6,019 nucleotides of DNA, from assembly GCA_937890245.1 (NCBI GenBank), contig CALACF010000461.1, positions 1 through 6,019 on the forward strand, read 5' to 3'. How positions within the stretch are numbered: the stretch's first letter is position 1; each line of letters begins with the position of its first letter. This stretch comes from an uncultured Flavobacteriales bacterium. Its GTDB lineage: Bacteria; Bacteroidota; Bacteroidia; Flavobacteriales_D; Sanyastnellaceae. Both the position numbers and the translations under genes were made by a program. The notes beneath the pieces are model-generated. The model did not search any database and was not told the origin of the DNA. It worked only from the letters and a program-made list of their open reading frames with translations. Below, one piece after another: positions 5,488-6,019 of the stretch.

Positions 5488-6019
5488 TGAGCGAGGAAAT
5501 ATGGACTGGCCAGAGGCTTGGATGGACGCCTTGGGGGAGGCGATGTTCTTGTGTGAAGGCTTGCAGCTTGTTCGGGCGAATAACTTGGGGCGATTTATGT
5601 TGGGCCTTGAAGAGGGTTTTGATTCAATTGACTTACTCGGCTCGCGTCATTTTGTTTGGACCGAGAAGGACCGGGCTTATTTCGACTTGCGCTGGCCCTC
5701 TGCATTCAGAATTGAGTTGGATGTAGAGCACAGTGACGGCCATCGGTTTCACGCAAAACTTAAGTTCTCAATGTCACCGGCTGGGCAGGCCCTTTTGCAA
5801 ATCACCGACATCACTGAGCAGCGTTTTCGGCAGGCCGCCTTGCTCGACCGTGAGGCGCACTACAGAAAATTAACAGCCCTCGCCCAGGAGGGAATTGCAA
5901 CAGTCAAAGACGGGGTGATTGTCGATGCGAATGCCCGCTTTCTCTCGTTGGTAGGCGTAGAGCGCCCCGACCAAATTATTGGGGACAGGATCGAGAGCTT
6001 GGGCTTTCGAAAATTGGGG
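5480..6019 (+). CDS. PAS-domain signalling protein, N-terminal fragment (sensor kinase or similar)
   Basis: Open from the ATG at 5480 to the window end, 180 codons, with no stop. The first PAS-like domain spans residues ~14-115 and ends in the typical ITDITEQ exit motif, followed by a helical linker (QRFRQAALLDREAHYRKL). A second PAS begins at ~128, with EGIATVKDGVIVDANARF and IIGDRI resembling the usual PAS opening. No signal peptide or membrane segment is seen, so a cytosolic sensor is likely. The output domain (histidine kinase, GGDEF, HTH or other) lies beyond the window. The ATG overlaps the repeat-protein gene's end (ATGAGTAG, 5480-5487). The ATG at 5501, with GAGGA at 5493-5497 just ahead, is an alternative start that removes seven residues. 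Ligand and partner are unknown; the overlap suggests co-translation with the repeat protein. Confidence 0.82.
   Translation, partial: MSSERGNMDWPEAWMDALGEAMFLCEGLQLVRANNLGRFMLGLEEGFDSIDLLGSRHFVWTEKDRAYFDLRWPSAFRIELDVEHSDGHRFHAKLKFSMSPAGQALLQITDITEQRFRQAALLDREAHYRKLTALAQEGIATVKDGVIVDANARFLSLVGVERPDQIIGDRIESLGFRKLG

Noticed and set aside
5487..5726. 79-codon frame starting MSEEIW
   Set aside because: Out of frame with the PAS-domain reading frame from 5480, which carries clear domain motifs and stays open to the window end.

Overview
The window looks like a chromosomal stretch of a Bacteroidota bacterium, possibly Flavobacteriales-like. This is inferred from protein style: the RpiB sequence type, a long TlpA-like lipoprotein, a secreted M28 peptidase with a PA-type insert, and a YwqK/MORN-variant repeat protein. 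Most starts also lack a clear Shine-Dalgarno sequence. No marker gene fixes the taxon. I see no mobile element, CRISPR array, tRNA or rRNA.

Layout: (1) 1-288, plus strand: C-terminal 95 residues of an ALDH7-family (antiquitin-type) aldehyde dehydrogenase, cut by the window edge. (2) 288-1502, plus strand: a probable lipoprotein with a C-terminal thioredoxin/TlpA-like domain (WCPNC). Its ATG shares one base with the dehydrogenase stop, so the two are probably translationally coupled. (3) 1489-3480, minus strand: one uninterrupted 663-codon frame encoding a complete ribose-5-phosphate isomerase B, then a signal-peptide-like segment, then a complete M28 zinc peptidase. Its 3' end overlaps gene 2 tail to tail by 14 bp, centred on a 10-bp palindrome. 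(4) 3481-3918: an AT-rich divergent intergenic region with no credible gene but with several short repeats, including a perfect 12-bp inverted repeat. (5) 3919-5487, plus strand: an exported-looking protein made almost entirely of about 17 MORN-variant (YwqK-like) repeats. (6) 5480-6019, plus strand: the start of a PAS-domain signalling protein, overlapping gene 5 by 8 bp and running off the window.

How the genes relate: genes 1-2 and genes 5-6 each look like a co-transcribed pair, and the isomerase-peptidase gene stands alone between them on the opposite strand. The most unusual object is this fusion. A cytosolic sugar-phosphate isomerase is joined in frame to a secreted peptidase exactly where the peptidase's signal peptide should begin. 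The second most interesting feature is the repeat-rich divergent promoter region between the fusion gene and the repeat-protein/PAS pair.
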